A DNA stretch of 64,000 nucleotides from an uncultured Eubacteriales bacterium. Its GTDB lineage: Bacteria > Bacillota > Clostridia > Oscillospirales > Acutalibacteraceae. Both the position numbers and the translations under genes were made by a program. The stretch covers positions 28,311 to 92,310 of the forward strand of contig CAOUJG010000004.1 of NCBI GenBank assembly GCA_948537335.1, in the 5' to 3' direction. The notes under the pieces are model-generated. The model did not search any database. It was given only the letters and a program-made list of their open reading frames with translations, and was not told the origin of the DNA. Shown piece after piece: positions 1-7,810 of the stretch; position 1 is the first letter of the stretch, and every line of letters begins with the position of its first letter.

Positions 1-120
1 TTCATAACCTTCCTTTTTTGCAAATTTAACTATTTCCTTTACGTCTTTTAAGTCCTTAAACTTCTCTCTCAGCTTGTTGTCCTTCGCCAAGTCCTCTATA
101 AACTCTTTTAGCCCCTTCAT
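1..120 (-). CDS. Nif11/NHLP-type precursor peptide, partial (left edge)
   Basis: Forty codons of a leader are visible before the gene runs off the left edge. The ATG is preceded by AGGAGGGG at good spacing. The visible part (beginning MKGLKEFIEDLAK) is a short amphipathic Lys/Glu-rich helix, like the leaders of the two precursors just upstream, from which it is separated by 62 bases. I infer a third precursor of the same export operon. The double-glycine site and core lie outside the window, so the call rests on resemblance, position and operon context. No cysteine is seen in the visible part. Confidence 0.6.
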   Translation of the reverse strand, partial: MKGLKEFIEDLAKDNKLREKFKDLKDVKEIVKFAKKEGYE

Positions 121-182
121 TTCTACCCCTCCTTTTGGCCTTTCTAACCTCCATTCGGCTCAGTTAAGCTTTTCGCTCATCC

Positions 183-446
183 TCAATCGTAGTAATTGTT
201 GAAGATCTCCATAGCCCTGCCAAATGCGCCTCCAGAGATTGTATCCAGCGCTTCTTCCGAAAGCTCGCCTGGCTCCACTCCGTCCATGACGCGCGCTATC
301 CCCAGCAAATTTTCTACAAATTCGTGCATCGGCATGCCCTCTAAATACGGCTTTGCCACCAAATATGCACCTTCGGGGGTTGTTTGTCGTAAAAAATCCT
401 CTCTCACTTGCGCGTCTTCGGTGAGTACTCTTAAAAAGTTTTCCAT
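183..446 (-). CDS. Nif11/NHLP-type leader precursor with 14-residue core
   Basis: An 87-residue precursor with a Nif11-like leader. Residues 1-73 form an acidic helical leader that ends ELSEEALDTISGG, a double-glycine cleavage motif of the kind cut by C39 peptidase exporters. The predicted core is residues 74-87, AFGRAMEIFNNYYD. It has no Cys and only one hydroxyl class (two Tyr), so it is a poor substrate for lanthionine or azole chemistry as those families are known. It follows another precursor in the operon, downstream of two NHLM transporters. The leader segment AKPYLEG is nearly repeated as AKPYIEG in the neighbouring precursor. Mature function is unknown; bacteriocin or signal are both possible. 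Confidence 0.8.
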   Translation of the reverse strand: MENFLRVLTEDAQVREDFLRQTTPEGAYLVAKPYLEGMPMHEFVENLLGIARVMDGVEPGELSEEALDTISGGAFGRAMEIFNNYYD

Positions 447-516
447 GTTTTACGCCTCTTTTTTATGATTTTATCTTTCATAAAACACCTTTTCCAAAAG
501 ACCTCATGCAAATCTA

Positions 517-804
517 TTAAAATAGCCCATCCTCTAGGTTTGCCAACATAAACAGCACTTCGGTAAAAATATTTGTGCTGCCCCCGTTTATTGCCTCTAG
601 GTCTTGGTTTAGCAATTCTCTTCTGTAGCTGACCTTATTGTGGATGGTGGTTAGCGCTTCTTTAAACTCCTCAAAGCTTATGCCCTCTATATACGGCTTA
701 GCCATAGTATACCCTTCGTAGGCCGTTTTAGCCGATGCGAACTCCTCTCTAAACTCCTCATCTTTCATGAGTCTTTTAAAGAATTCTCTCAAACTTTCGC
801 TCAT
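517..804 (-). CDS. Nif11/NHLP-type leader precursor with 20-residue core
   Basis: A 95-residue precursor read from the ATG at 804, which has AAGGGGTG six bases upstream; an in-frame GTG at 813 lies within that site and is less likely. The leader (1-75) resembles its neighbour, including AKPYIEG, and ends ELLNQDLEAINGG. The predicted core is residues 76-95, rich in Leu, Phe and acidic residues and ending EDGLF, with no Cys. It starts 12 bases after the stop of the second transporter gene, so the two are surely cotranscribed. Leaders are similar and cores are not, the usual pattern for precursors feeding one exporter. I infer export by the adjacent machinery; core modification is not evident. 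Confidence 0.8.
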   Translation of the reverse strand: MSESLREFFKRLMKDEEFREEFASAKTAYEGYTMAKPYIEGISFEEFKEALTTIHNKVSYRRELLNQDLEAINGGSTNIFTEVLFMLANLEDGLF

Positions 805-816
805 AAATATCACCCC

Positions 817-3003
817 TTACACTATTTGACGTTTTGCCAATTCGGCAAAATATCCGTCTTTTTGCATCAGTTCGTCGTAGGTTCCCTCTTCTACTACTTT
901 GCCTTTGTGCAGATAGATTATCCGGTCGCACTGCTTTATTGTGGACAATCTGTGCGCAATGACGATTCTTGTAATGTCCATTTTTGAGAGTGTTTCTACA
1001 ACCGTGGCCTGCGTTATGTTGTCCAGTGCGCTGGTTGCTTCGTCAAACATCAGCAAGTTCGGCGATGATATCAATGCTCTGGCTATCATTATTCTCTGCT
1101 TTTGCCCTCCAGAAAGCCCTCCGCCATCTTCTGCAACCATCGTATGCATGCCCATTGGCATTGCTTTTATGTCTTCTGCGCAACCTGCTTTTTCTGCCGC
1201 TGCCCAGGCTTCGTCTATGGTTGCCGACGGATTCGTTATTGTTATGTTTGAGAAAATGCTGTCGGAGAACATGGATCCGTTTTGCAAAACTATTCCTATA
1301 TTTCTTCTCACGCTGTGCAGATCCAGATTTCTTAGGTTTTGGTCGTCGTAAAAGACTGCGCCCGACTCTGGTTCTTCAAAGCCTAGTAATAATCTAAATA
1401 ATGTTGACTTTCCGCAGCCTGTAGAGCCCACTATGCCAAGGTATTCTCCGGGTTTTATGGACAGGTTCAGGCCGTTTATGATTAGCGGTCCGTCGGGAGT
1501 ATAGCGGAATTTCAGATTGTTTATATCGATTTTTCCGCTTACGTGGTCGATTCGCTCTTTGCTTTCGTTAGACTCCGGCACTTCTTTTAAAATCGGTGCC
1601 AACATCTCTATGGATGGCTTCAGGTTCGCAATCAACAGCACGATGCTTGAAATTTGCATTATTGAAGCCGAGAATGCTCCAAATGCTGCGTTAAATGCGA
1701 TATAGTCTGCCGGTGCCAAATTGTTTTGGTACACGATGAAGTAAATTAGCATTGTGCCGCCCAAGTTGACTGCTGCACTCACGGCGTCTGCTATTTTTAT
1801 AAACAAGTTTGGGTTAAACTTTATCTGCGCAAGCTTGGAGTACACGTCTGCCCACTTCGAGAACGCTCTAACCTCTGCTCCGGCCAGCTTTATCTTGGAG
1901 ACGCCCGTAAACAGCTGATAGACTAGTCCCGAAAGCTGCGGCGAATACTGGCATGCTTTTTTGTTGAGTTTGGTATTAAGCCAGCCGTTTATCAGCGAAG
2001 TTGCCAACATCAGCGCGATGATTATAACCGTGGGCAAAAACAGTGCTGCCGAAAGTGACGCGATTTGCCCCAAATACACAAACGAGAAAACTGCTGTTAA
2101 CACCGTTGGAATCAGGCTGCCGCTTAATGTTTGGCATATTGAGTTTAGTATGAATGTTCGCGAGGCTAAGTCGCCCGAACTAAACCTCTTAAAAAAGCTG
2201 ATTGGCAAGTTTAATAGCCGTATCCACAGCGCGCCCTGCGTTCCAAACTGGATTTTGTCGCCTATTCGCAGGATCCACAATGTTTGAAACAGGTTGAATG
2301 CCGTTGTGGAGACCATTACTCCCACCAGAAGTGCCATTAGCGGGTAAATGTCTTGGATGGTTCCGGATGGGATGATGGTGTTAAAGATTAACTGATTTAT
2401 TGCCGGCGAAACGAGTCCCAGCAGCGCGGCGGCTAGCGCCAAGACCATTAGAAACGCTATGTCGAATTTTGTGAACGTCTTCATGATATATTTTATGAAG
2501 TCTTTAATGCTCATCGACGTCGTTGGGAACGGCTTATAGAAGCAATAGCCTTCGCCCGAGATGTTTTTGGCTGTTCTTCTATTTATTTTTACGGGTTCTC
2601 CGGTTTTTGGGTCGATGTAGCAATATCCGCCAAACCGCAGCGGCACCAAGCAGATTATGTCTCCGTCTGGAGTATAGGCCACTACTGGGCCTTCGCCCCT
2701 TGTCCACCATTTTCGGCTCAGCACGACCTTTCTTCTGGTTAGGCCTGTTCTGCCAAGCACCGTGTCTAGCAGCCCTTCGTCTTCTAGCACGTTCTTCGGT
2801 AGCTCTATATGCGCGATGCTATAATAGTCCGTTACCTGATTTATCGCGTTTATGAGTTGGTCCGACTGCTGATCTAGTGTCACTGTCTTTTTTAGGTTTT
2901 TGTCGCCCGAACCAAGCGCCGTATCTTCTATTAACTCGCACGAGAGCCTAAAGATCTCTTGCTCTCTTCTTTTTTGCTTTTTAACCTTCTCCGAAAAGTT
3001 CAT
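817..3003 (-). CDS. NHLM-type ABC exporter, permease/ATP-binding (no active C39 domain)
   Basis: A 728-residue half-transporter. Residues 1-170 form a cytoplasmic N-terminal domain without the C39 Cys motif. Then come about six membrane segments (roughly 185-460) and an ABC ATPase with Walker A GSTGCGKST near 525, signature LSGGQKQR near 631 and Walker B LLMFDEA. This layout matches the second transporter of NHLM bacteriocin systems, which accompanies a peptidase-bearing partner. The partner lies 21 bases upstream, so a heterodimeric exporter is likely. Location is the cytoplasmic membrane; the substrate should be the leader peptides encoded just downstream. The N-terminal domain's role is not known to me. 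Confidence 0.85.
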   Translation of the reverse strand: MNFSEKVKKQKRREQEIFRLSCELIEDTALGSGDKNLKKTVTLDQQSDQLINAINQVTDYYSIAHIELPKNVLEDEGLLDTVLGRTGLTRRKVVLSRKWWTRGEGPVVAYTPDGDIICLVPLRFGGYCYIDPKTGEPVKINRRTAKNISGEGYCFYKPFPTTSMSIKDFIKYIMKTFTKFDIAFLMVLALAAALLGLVSPAINQLIFNTIIPSGTIQDIYPLMALLVGVMVSTTAFNLFQTLWILRIGDKIQFGTQGALWIRLLNLPISFFKRFSSGDLASRTFILNSICQTLSGSLIPTVLTAVFSFVYLGQIASLSAALFLPTVIIIALMLATSLINGWLNTKLNKKACQYSPQLSGLVYQLFTGVSKIKLAGAEVRAFSKWADVYSKLAQIKFNPNLFIKIADAVSAAVNLGGTMLIYFIVYQNNLAPADYIAFNAAFGAFSASIMQISSIVLLIANLKPSIEMLAPILKEVPESNESKERIDHVSGKIDINNLKFRYTPDGPLIINGLNLSIKPGEYLGIVGSTGCGKSTLFRLLLGFEEPESGAVFYDDQNLRNLDLHSVRRNIGIVLQNGSMFSDSIFSNITITNPSATIDEAWAAAEKAGCAEDIKAMPMGMHTMVAEDGGGLSGGQKQRIMIARALISSPNLLMFDEATSALDNITQATVVETLSKMDITRIVIAHRLSTIKQCDRIIYLHKGKVVEEGTYDELMQKDGYFAELAKRQIV

Positions 3004-3024
3004 CTGTTTTCCCTCCTTCCTGAT

Positions 3025-5196
3025 TTATTCTGTTCTTACTAGCTCTGCGTATTTTCCGTTTAGCTTGATTAGCTCTTCATGCGTTCCGCGCTCTACTACG
3101 TGCCCGTACTCTAGCATGATTATTTCGTCTGCGTCCCGTATGGTTGAGAGTCTATGCGCAACCACAAAGCATGTGATGCCTCTGCGTTTTACCGCGTCCA
3201 TAACTCTTTTTTCTGTTGTCGGATCCAGTGCCGAAGTCGCTTCGTCCAGGATCATTATTGTTGGATCTATTACAAACGAACGAGCTATTTCGAATCTCTG
3301 CCGTTGTCCGCCCGAGAAATCCTTTCCGTTCTCAACAAGCACGTGCTCGTAACCATTTGGTCGGCTCATTATATCTTCGTGAATTTGTGCGTCTTGTGCA
3401 GCCTGAATCAGCGCAGAATCGTCTATGCTGTCGTCCCACATCGTGATATTATTTCTGATGGTATCCTGGAACATCGTGACGTCCTGGTCCACCATTGCCA
3501 AAGAACCCCGAAACACGTTTCTGTCTATATCTTTTCGTTCCTTTCCATCAAACAAAACCTTGCCCTCTCTTGGCTCATACAGCCCGGCAATTATCTTTGC
3601 GATTGTGGATTTACCACTACCGCTGCCGCCCACCAGAGCTACCATTTGGCCTTTTTCTACGTGCAGGCTAAAGTCCTCTATTAGCGGGTTGGCCAGCGGA
3701 CTATATGCAAAGGTTAAATTTTGGATATCCACGCAGCCGTCCAGCTTTTTATATTCTGTTTTGCTGTCGGGCTCATTTGCCAGGTCTATATACACGTCCG
3801 GCTCGTAGTTCATGACGTCTTCGACACGCTCCATGTCTCCGCTAACCGACTGGATGGTTTGTCCTATGCCCACCAGCGAGTTAACCGGGCTCAAAAACGA
3901 GCTCATAAAGCCTTGGAAAGCCATCAAAGAACCGATTGTGAATCTTCCGATCAGGATGTTATATACTCCCAGCAACAAAATTGCCGTGTTTGCAAGCCCT
4001 TGCAGTAGCGTTGGAATGGTACCTATGCAGGTGTTTCGCTCGGTTATTCTTTGCACCGCGTTGCTAAACTTGGTTTGATATCCTATCCATTTTTGAAAGT
4101 AACCTGCCTCGCAACCGCTAGACTTGATCGTCTCTATCATGCTTACGCCGGCTACAGTTGAACCTTGCAATTTTCCTGCGTCTCTGGACATTGCTTTGTT
4201 GTCGTTTTCGTTTTTCTCCGAAACCATCTTTATAATAAAGATGTTAAGCAGCGCCACCGCAAGGCAGATCATCGTCATGGTCACGTCGTAGTACATCAGT
4301 ATTGCAAAGTACACGACTATCATGATGACGTTTAGCACTATTGGTGCTACGGTTGTGCAGATTGTATCTGCGATTGTATCGTTGCTGCTTTGGCGCGAGC
4401 TTATGTCTCCTGCAAACCTCTGCGAGAAAAACTCAACTGGCATCCTCAAAACGTGCCACATGAACTCTGTGCCCGACGTGATGCTCATTTTTCCCCTTAT
4501 CTTCAAGAGGTACACCGACTGGAACGTCTGCAGCACAAACGAGATCACCAAGGTTATTCCCATTGCCTGCAATAGCGGCATCATCATGCTTTTGTCGGTC
4601 GAGACCAGGATTTTATCTGTAAATATCTGCGAAAACAGCGACGTTACCGAGCTTGCAATCGCCAACAAAAATCCTGTTATCAAGATGAACACAAGCGGCG
4701 TTACCGCTCCATGCAGACGGTTTAGCAAAAATCCCATTATGCTCTTTTTTTGGCCGTCTGCCACAAATGTATCGGACTTTTCAAACGTGAGCACTATGCC
4801 CGTAAATGACTTCTCAAATTCCTCCATTGGCACTCTTCTGCGCCCCGAAGCTGGGTCCGCTAAAATTGCATCGTTCTTGCTAAAGCCACATAATACCACA
4901 AAATGGTTGAAGTTCCAGTGAATTATGGCCGGAAACTGCACGTTTTCTTTGAGCTTCTCTATATCGTTATACGAAAAGCCTTTGGCGGTTAGGCCGTTAT
5001 GCCTTGCTGCTGCCAACACGTTCTTTGCGTTACAGCCATCTCGCGAGACACTACACTCAAGCCTTAGCTTCTCTAGCGGAATATACTTCTTATAATAAGC
5101 AAATATCATAGCCAGCGAAGCTGCGCCACATTCCAACGCTTCCATTTGCAGAATTATAGGTACTTTTTTTACGTTATTATTAGGCATATTTTCCAT
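3025..5196 (-). CDS. NHLM-type ABC exporter with C39 leader peptidase
   Basis: A 723-residue peptidase-containing ABC transporter. The N-terminal C39 papain-like domain (about 10-135) has the catalytic Cys23 in ECGAAS, His98 in NHFVV and Asp114 in ADPAS. Six membrane segments follow, then an ABC domain with Walker A GGSGSGKST near 520 and signature FSGGQRQR. In the family the peptidase cuts after the GG of the leader and the transporter exports the core. The start has AAGGAG six bases upstream. Translation order is adaptor, this protein, the second NHLM transporter, then precursors, all minus strand. All key catalytic residues are present, so activity is expected. Confidence 0.9.
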   Translation of the reverse strand: MENMPNNNVKKVPIILQMEALECGAASLAMIFAYYKKYIPLEKLRLECSVSRDGCNAKNVLAAARHNGLTAKGFSYNDIEKLKENVQFPAIIHWNFNHFVVLCGFSKNDAILADPASGRRRVPMEEFEKSFTGIVLTFEKSDTFVADGQKKSIMGFLLNRLHGAVTPLVFILITGFLLAIASSVTSLFSQIFTDKILVSTDKSMMMPLLQAMGITLVISFVLQTFQSVYLLKIRGKMSITSGTEFMWHVLRMPVEFFSQRFAGDISSRQSSNDTIADTICTTVAPIVLNVIMIVVYFAILMYYDVTMTMICLAVALLNIFIIKMVSEKNENDNKAMSRDAGKLQGSTVAGVSMIETIKSSGCEAGYFQKWIGYQTKFSNAVQRITERNTCIGTIPTLLQGLANTAILLLGVYNILIGRFTIGSLMAFQGFMSSFLSPVNSLVGIGQTIQSVSGDMERVEDVMNYEPDVYIDLANEPDSKTEYKKLDGCVDIQNLTFAYSPLANPLIEDFSLHVEKGQMVALVGGSGSGKSTIAKIIAGLYEPREGKVLFDGKERKDIDRNVFRGSLAMVDQDVTMFQDTIRNNITMWDDSIDDSALIQAAQDAQIHEDIMSRPNGYEHVLVENGKDFSGGQRQRFEIARSFVIDPTIMILDEATSALDPTTEKRVMDAVKRRGITCFVVAHRLSTIRDADEIIMLEYGHVVERGTHEELIKLNGKYAELVRTE

Positions 5197-5223
5197 CCTT
5201 TCTCCTTTTTTAGGCGTTTTTCG

Positions 5224-6120
5224 TTAGTTTATAAACATACTAATTGGGTGAATTGTTGCCAATATAAACTTAACGCTACAGAGTGTACCTATCTCTACTG
5301 GAAGGTTTTGTGCGCCCTTTTGATTAGAGCATTCAAAGCCACAGCGTGTAGATGAGTCTACATTTAGCCTGATCACAACTCTTACACAATTGCTTGAGGT
5401 TATTAAAGACTCGTTATATTTAGTTGTTCCTAGATCTTTCTTTATTATCTCTTCTGTTACTATTGTGTTGCCTATGCTTGTTATTTTGCCCAATATATAT
5501 CCGTATTCTTCTCTTGGGTAGCCCGAAATCGAGATCTGCACGTCTCCACCAATGCTCAAGTTATTTGCCACTTCTTGTGGAATATATGCTATTACCTCTT
5601 TGGATCCCGACATGTTCTCTTCCGAATAGTTAACCGTAACTTGTTGGCCTTCTGCTATTGTGTCTCCAACCGACGGCACACTATTTACGACTCCGCCTCT
5701 GCTTGCCGTTACAAACGAATTTATAATGTACTGATACCTCAAAGCATCCACCGTTGTGCCCGATCCACCCTGTGATCTTACTGCTTTTATTTGTGCTAGC
5801 AATTCTTCATCTGGGATAACAGCCAGCACGTCGCCTTTATCTACGCGCTCGTTTTCTCCCACCAGCACGTCGGCTACTCTTCCGTTTACTACCGAATTCT
5901 CAATCCATACCCCATCCGGCGAAAACACTATTCCTGGGAAGTCCACCCCGCTAGAAATGTTCCCAGTAAACGCCCAGATTCCTACTCCCAAAACAAAGCT
6001 TATTATCGCTATCAATATGACCCATGCAAACGGTTTGGTAACCCGGATGTGCTGGTCTAATTGTTCTGGGTTCGAAACTGTTTCTAGTGCGGTTTTTCGA
6101 AACAATTTATTTTCTGCCAT
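5224..6120 (-). CDS. HlyD-family secretion adaptor of NHLM export system
   Basis: A 298-residue membrane-fusion-type protein. A basic cytoplasmic N-terminus (1-33) leads into one membrane segment (about 34-54). The extracellular part has a split biotinyl-lipoyl-like domain, first half near 80-110 (NGRVADVLVGENERVDKGD) and second near 140-170, with only a short helical hairpin between them, and a beta-barrel C-terminus. It ends 27 bases before the C39 transporter. In NHLM bacteriocin systems such a protein bridges the exporter to the cell wall. Its short hairpin suits a monoderm cell without an outer-membrane channel. Assignment to the NHLM-type subfamily rests mainly on context. Confidence 0.82.
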   Translation of the reverse strand: MAENKLFRKTALETVSNPEQLDQHIRVTKPFAWVILIAIISFVLGVGIWAFTGNISSGVDFPGIVFSPDGVWIENSVVNGRVADVLVGENERVDKGDVLAVIPDEELLAQIKAVRSQGGSGTTVDALRYQYIINSFVTASRGGVVNSVPSVGDTIAEGQQVTVNYSEENMSGSKEVIAYIPQEVANNLSIGGDVQISISGYPREEYGYILGKITSIGNTIVTEEIIKKDLGTTKYNESLITSSNCVRVVIRLNVDSSTRCGFECSNQKGAQNLPVEIGTLCSVKFILATIHPISMFIN

Positions 6121-6140
6121 TTTTATTCCTCCTCCTTAAC

Positions 6141-7280
6141 TTAGACCATTCTGTACATTTGGCCATTTTTAACTGTCCAATAGTTCGGATCTTCCTCTAG
6201 CTGACCTTTTGCATTAAACTTGACATCTGTTACGCCCGGGTAGCCCTCTGTGGACTTCATGTGCTTCATGAATTCTTGTGCGTCACCAGATTTCTTTACA
6301 TTTTGAGCAATCATATGGACAAAGTCATAAGCCTGCGCTGTAACGCTCGTTATGTCTAGCCCTATTTCGTCCATTACCTTCTTTTCGTACTTATTATAGA
6401 AAGCTTGCAGCTTCTCTTCGTGCGCCACGCCATAAGATCCAGCTACAATCATTCCTTCGAGTGAATCTTTATACTCACTCATCAGAGCTAGGTCGTTAAA
6501 CTGTGCGTCTCCCAAAATCAGGATGTTTTTGTTTTGAGACTTAATCATCTGAATCAGCTCGCATGCCCATTCTGGGTCGTCAAAAGAGACCAGAGCTGCC
6601 TGCACACCTAGAGTGTTCCATCTGTCCCACACCGTTGCAAACTCGCTAACCCTGTTGGGGCCTGCTGTTGAATCCAACAAGTACACCGATTTGCTGTCTG
6701 TGGCGGCGTTGTTAAAGCCTCGTGCCAGCATGTTCTCGTACTGGCTAGAAGAGTGAGCCGTTGCCACCCACTTTATGCCCTTTGACTCGCACAACTTAGC
6801 CAGAGCCTTGCCTGCTGCCTCTGCCGAAATGACGCCCGCCAACACATAGCTATAGTTCTTGTTCATCGTGCTGTCGAAAACTTCGTTTACTATTATTAAT
6901 GGCTTTGCGGCTTGCTCAAAGATATCTGCCACGCTCTCCACTGTGTCGGAGTTCTGCAGCGTGAAAGCTAAGGTATATTTGCCGTCTTTGGCCACATCTT
7001 TTGCCAACGCTACGCCATTGTCGCGGCTTTTTCCGTCATCGATTTTTTCGTAGGTCACGGTCACTCCCGACTCCTTCAGCTCCTTAATCGCCAGGTCCAT
7101 TCCTACAAAAAAGTCCTGTCTCTTTTCAAACTGCTCTGCCGACCCCAAAACCGCCATCTTTATTTCGGCCGATTCTCCATATTTTGGCGCTGTGTCTTTG
7201 TTCGACGAGCCGCACCCTGCGAAAACTGTCATAGAAAAAATTAAAACCAATACTAAGCCTAAAATCTTGTTCTTTTTCAT
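6141..7280 (-). CDS. Substrate-binding lipoprotein (type I periplasmic-binding fold)
   Basis: I start this 379-residue protein at the ATG at 7280, with GGAG six bases upstream; an in-frame ATG at 7388 would put 36 residues before the signal peptide. The signal is basic then hydrophobic and ends in a lipobox, VFAGC, with lipidation at Cys23. The rest reads like a Leu/Ile/Val-binding or ABC-type sugar/nucleoside receptor: a two-lobed fold with segments such as IKMAVLGS, IIVNEVF and GMIVAGSYG. No cognate permease is nearby. It is the first gene of the peptide-export operon, 20 bases before the HlyD gene, so I infer a role linked to the exported peptide (capture, sensing or immunity). That link is not established. 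Confidence 0.75.
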   Translation of the reverse strand: MKKNKILGLVLVLIFSMTVFAGCGSSNKDTAPKYGESAEIKMAVLGSAEQFEKRQDFFVGMDLAIKELKESGVTVTYEKIDDGKSRDNGVALAKDVAKDGKYTLAFTLQNSDTVESVADIFEQAAKPLIIVNEVFDSTMNKNYSYVLAGVISAEAAGKALAKLCESKGIKWVATAHSSSQYENMLARGFNNAATDSKSVYLLDSTAGPNRVSEFATVWDRWNTLGVQAALVSFDDPEWACELIQMIKSQNKNILILGDAQFNDLALMSEYKDSLEGMIVAGSYGVAHEEKLQAFYNKYEKKVMDEIGLDITSVTAQAYDFVHMIAQNVKKSGDAQEFMKHMKSTEGYPGVTDVKFNAKGQLEEDPNYWTVKNGQMYRMV

Positions 7281-7435
7281 TTCTGACTCCATTTCTCTAC
7301 CGGAAAAAATATTTTTTAAAAAGATATCACCGGCAGCTGATACCCTTTCTATAGGTAAGCGCAAAAACTTTTGTGTGATTTTTAACATATTTGAGTATAT
7401 ATGTGTTTTAAAATATGTTATTGTTATACGTTCGC

Positions 7436-7464
7436 ATTATAACCCAATTTAACAAATTTGTCAA
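7436..7464 (-). promoter_or_regulatory. Consensus sigma-A promoter of the NHLP export operon
   Basis: On the minus strand, TTGACA (7459-7464) and TATAAT (7436-7441) are separated by exactly 17 bases. Both hexamers are perfect. Transcription should begin near 7429 and read the lipoprotein, HlyD, transporter and precursor genes. A promoter this strong predicts substantial basal expression unless a repressor acts in the AT-rich flank; no clear operator palindrome is visible. Confidence 0.8.
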
Positions 7465-7736
7465 TACCTATTCTGTTTTTAAATTAAATATGTGTAAATT
7501 AACTAATAACTTAAATTTTGCCTTATTTTAATTCGTTTTAAGAATTAAAATTTATAAAATTTGTAAAATTAAATAAAAAATATACCTCCACGCTAGCAAT
7601 ATCTAAAATCGTGTGAATAAAAAACACATAATGTGCAAATATTTAAAAAATTATGGTAAAAATTAAACTATTCTAATAAAAATTTCTGTTCTAATTGCCA
7701 AAAGATTCTTCTTGTAAAAAAGTTATAAAAAAAATA

Positions 7737-7765
7737 GTGACTTTTTTTATCTTTTGTGTTATAAT
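7737..7765 (+). promoter_or_regulatory. Probable secA promoter
   Basis: GTGACT (7737-7742), 17 bases, TATAAT (7760-7765). The -10 is perfect and the -35 matches four of six. Transcription would start near 7772, about 40 bases before the secA ATG, whose ribosome site is AGAAGGTG. Confidence 0.55.
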
Positions 7766-7810
7766 TATCCCAACATCTTAAAATCAAAATTAATTTTAGA
7801 AGGTGATATA

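Larger units (their letters stand above)
7281..7810. other. AT-rich divergent intergenic region
   Basis: This 530-base spacer separates the export operon (minus) from secA (plus). It holds a consensus minus-strand promoter near 7436-7464 and a weaker plus-strand one near 7737-7765. The minus transcript would have an untranslated leader of about 150 bases before the lipoprotein start. The centre (about 7470-7730) is extremely AT-rich with no convincing gene or hairpin. Confidence 0.7.
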
